From an uncultured Lachnospiraceae bacterium (GTDB taxonomy: Bacteria; Bacillota; Clostridia; Lachnospirales; Lachnospiraceae), in NCBI GenBank assembly GCA_947175845.1, contig CAMWOK010000138.1:1-7495 (forward strand): a DNA stretch of 7,495 nt. Reading direction: 5' to 3'. Shown here piece after piece: positions 7,431 through 7,495 of this stretch. The first letter of the stretch is position 1. Each line of letters begins with the position of its first letter. A program made the translations under genes and the position numbers. The notes below the pieces were generated by a model, which saw nothing but the letters and a program-made list of their open reading frames with translations, was not told the DNA's origin and ran no database searches.

Positions 7431-7446
7431 ATTTTAGAAGTTGGGG

Positions 7447-7476
7447 TTGTCTTCTGGCGCGTGGAACTGTTATACT
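7447..7476 (+). promoter_or_regulatory. Candidate sigma-A promoter for a gene beyond the right edge
   Basis: TTGTCT (7447-7452) is followed after 18 bases by TATACT (7471-7476). A TG one base before the -10 box (7468-7469) makes it an extended -10. Initiation would fall near 7483. No terminator is seen between the hemerythrin gene stop and this site, so read-through into the next gene is also possible. Confidence 0.5.
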
Positions 7477-7495
7477 TGATCTGAGAACTGTGTGG

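Noticed and set aside
7436..7455. Terminator hairpin AGAAG/CTTCT after the hemerythrin gene
   Set aside because: Only five base pairs, a ten-base loop and no T run.

Overview
The window most likely comes from a Gram-positive anaerobe of the Clostridia, probably Lachnospiraceae. This is inferred from strong AGGAGG-type ribosome-binding sites, the gene content (a giant DUF5724/DUF4132 protein, a LacA-like acetyltransferase, a bacteriohemerythrin fused to a response regulator) and fairly GC-rich genes with AT-rich gaps. The genus cannot be fixed from the sequence alone. All supported genes are on the + strand.

Region 1 (1-4619) is the 3' part of one very large gene. Its reading frame is open through the left edge, so the N-terminus is missing. 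It encodes a helical-repeat-rich protein whose last ~430 residues match what I recall of the DUF4132 / DUF7737 family (E. coli MolR/YehI relatives). Such proteins are often encoded near MoxR-type AAA+ ATPase and VWA-domain genes. None is present here, but they could lie left of the window.

Region 2 (4656-5724) holds two short genes closely spaced behind the giant gene. The first is a two-pass membrane protein with an 85-residue external loop (DUF3592-like). The second is a maltose/galactoside O-acetyltransferase with the catalytic histidine in place. Gaps of 36 and 46 bases suggest possible co-transcription with the giant gene. A clear intrinsic terminator at 5741-5781 closes the group.

Region 3 (5782-6047) is an AT-rich gap of about 270 bases. 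It contains a perfect 14-bp palindrome, an 8-bp tandem duplication, a short inverted repeat and a weak 34-codon ORF. No convincing promoter was found in it.

Region 4 (6048-7430) encodes a 460-residue protein: an N-terminal bacteriohemerythrin with all expected di-iron ligands, a middle domain with some resemblance to the CheX/CheC phosphatase fold, and a C-terminal receiver domain with a complete phosphorylation site. It looks like a one-protein oxygen (or iron/NO) sensor coupled to phospho-signalling, and is the most interesting item here. The last 65 bases carry a good extended -10 promoter, probably for the next gene to the right.
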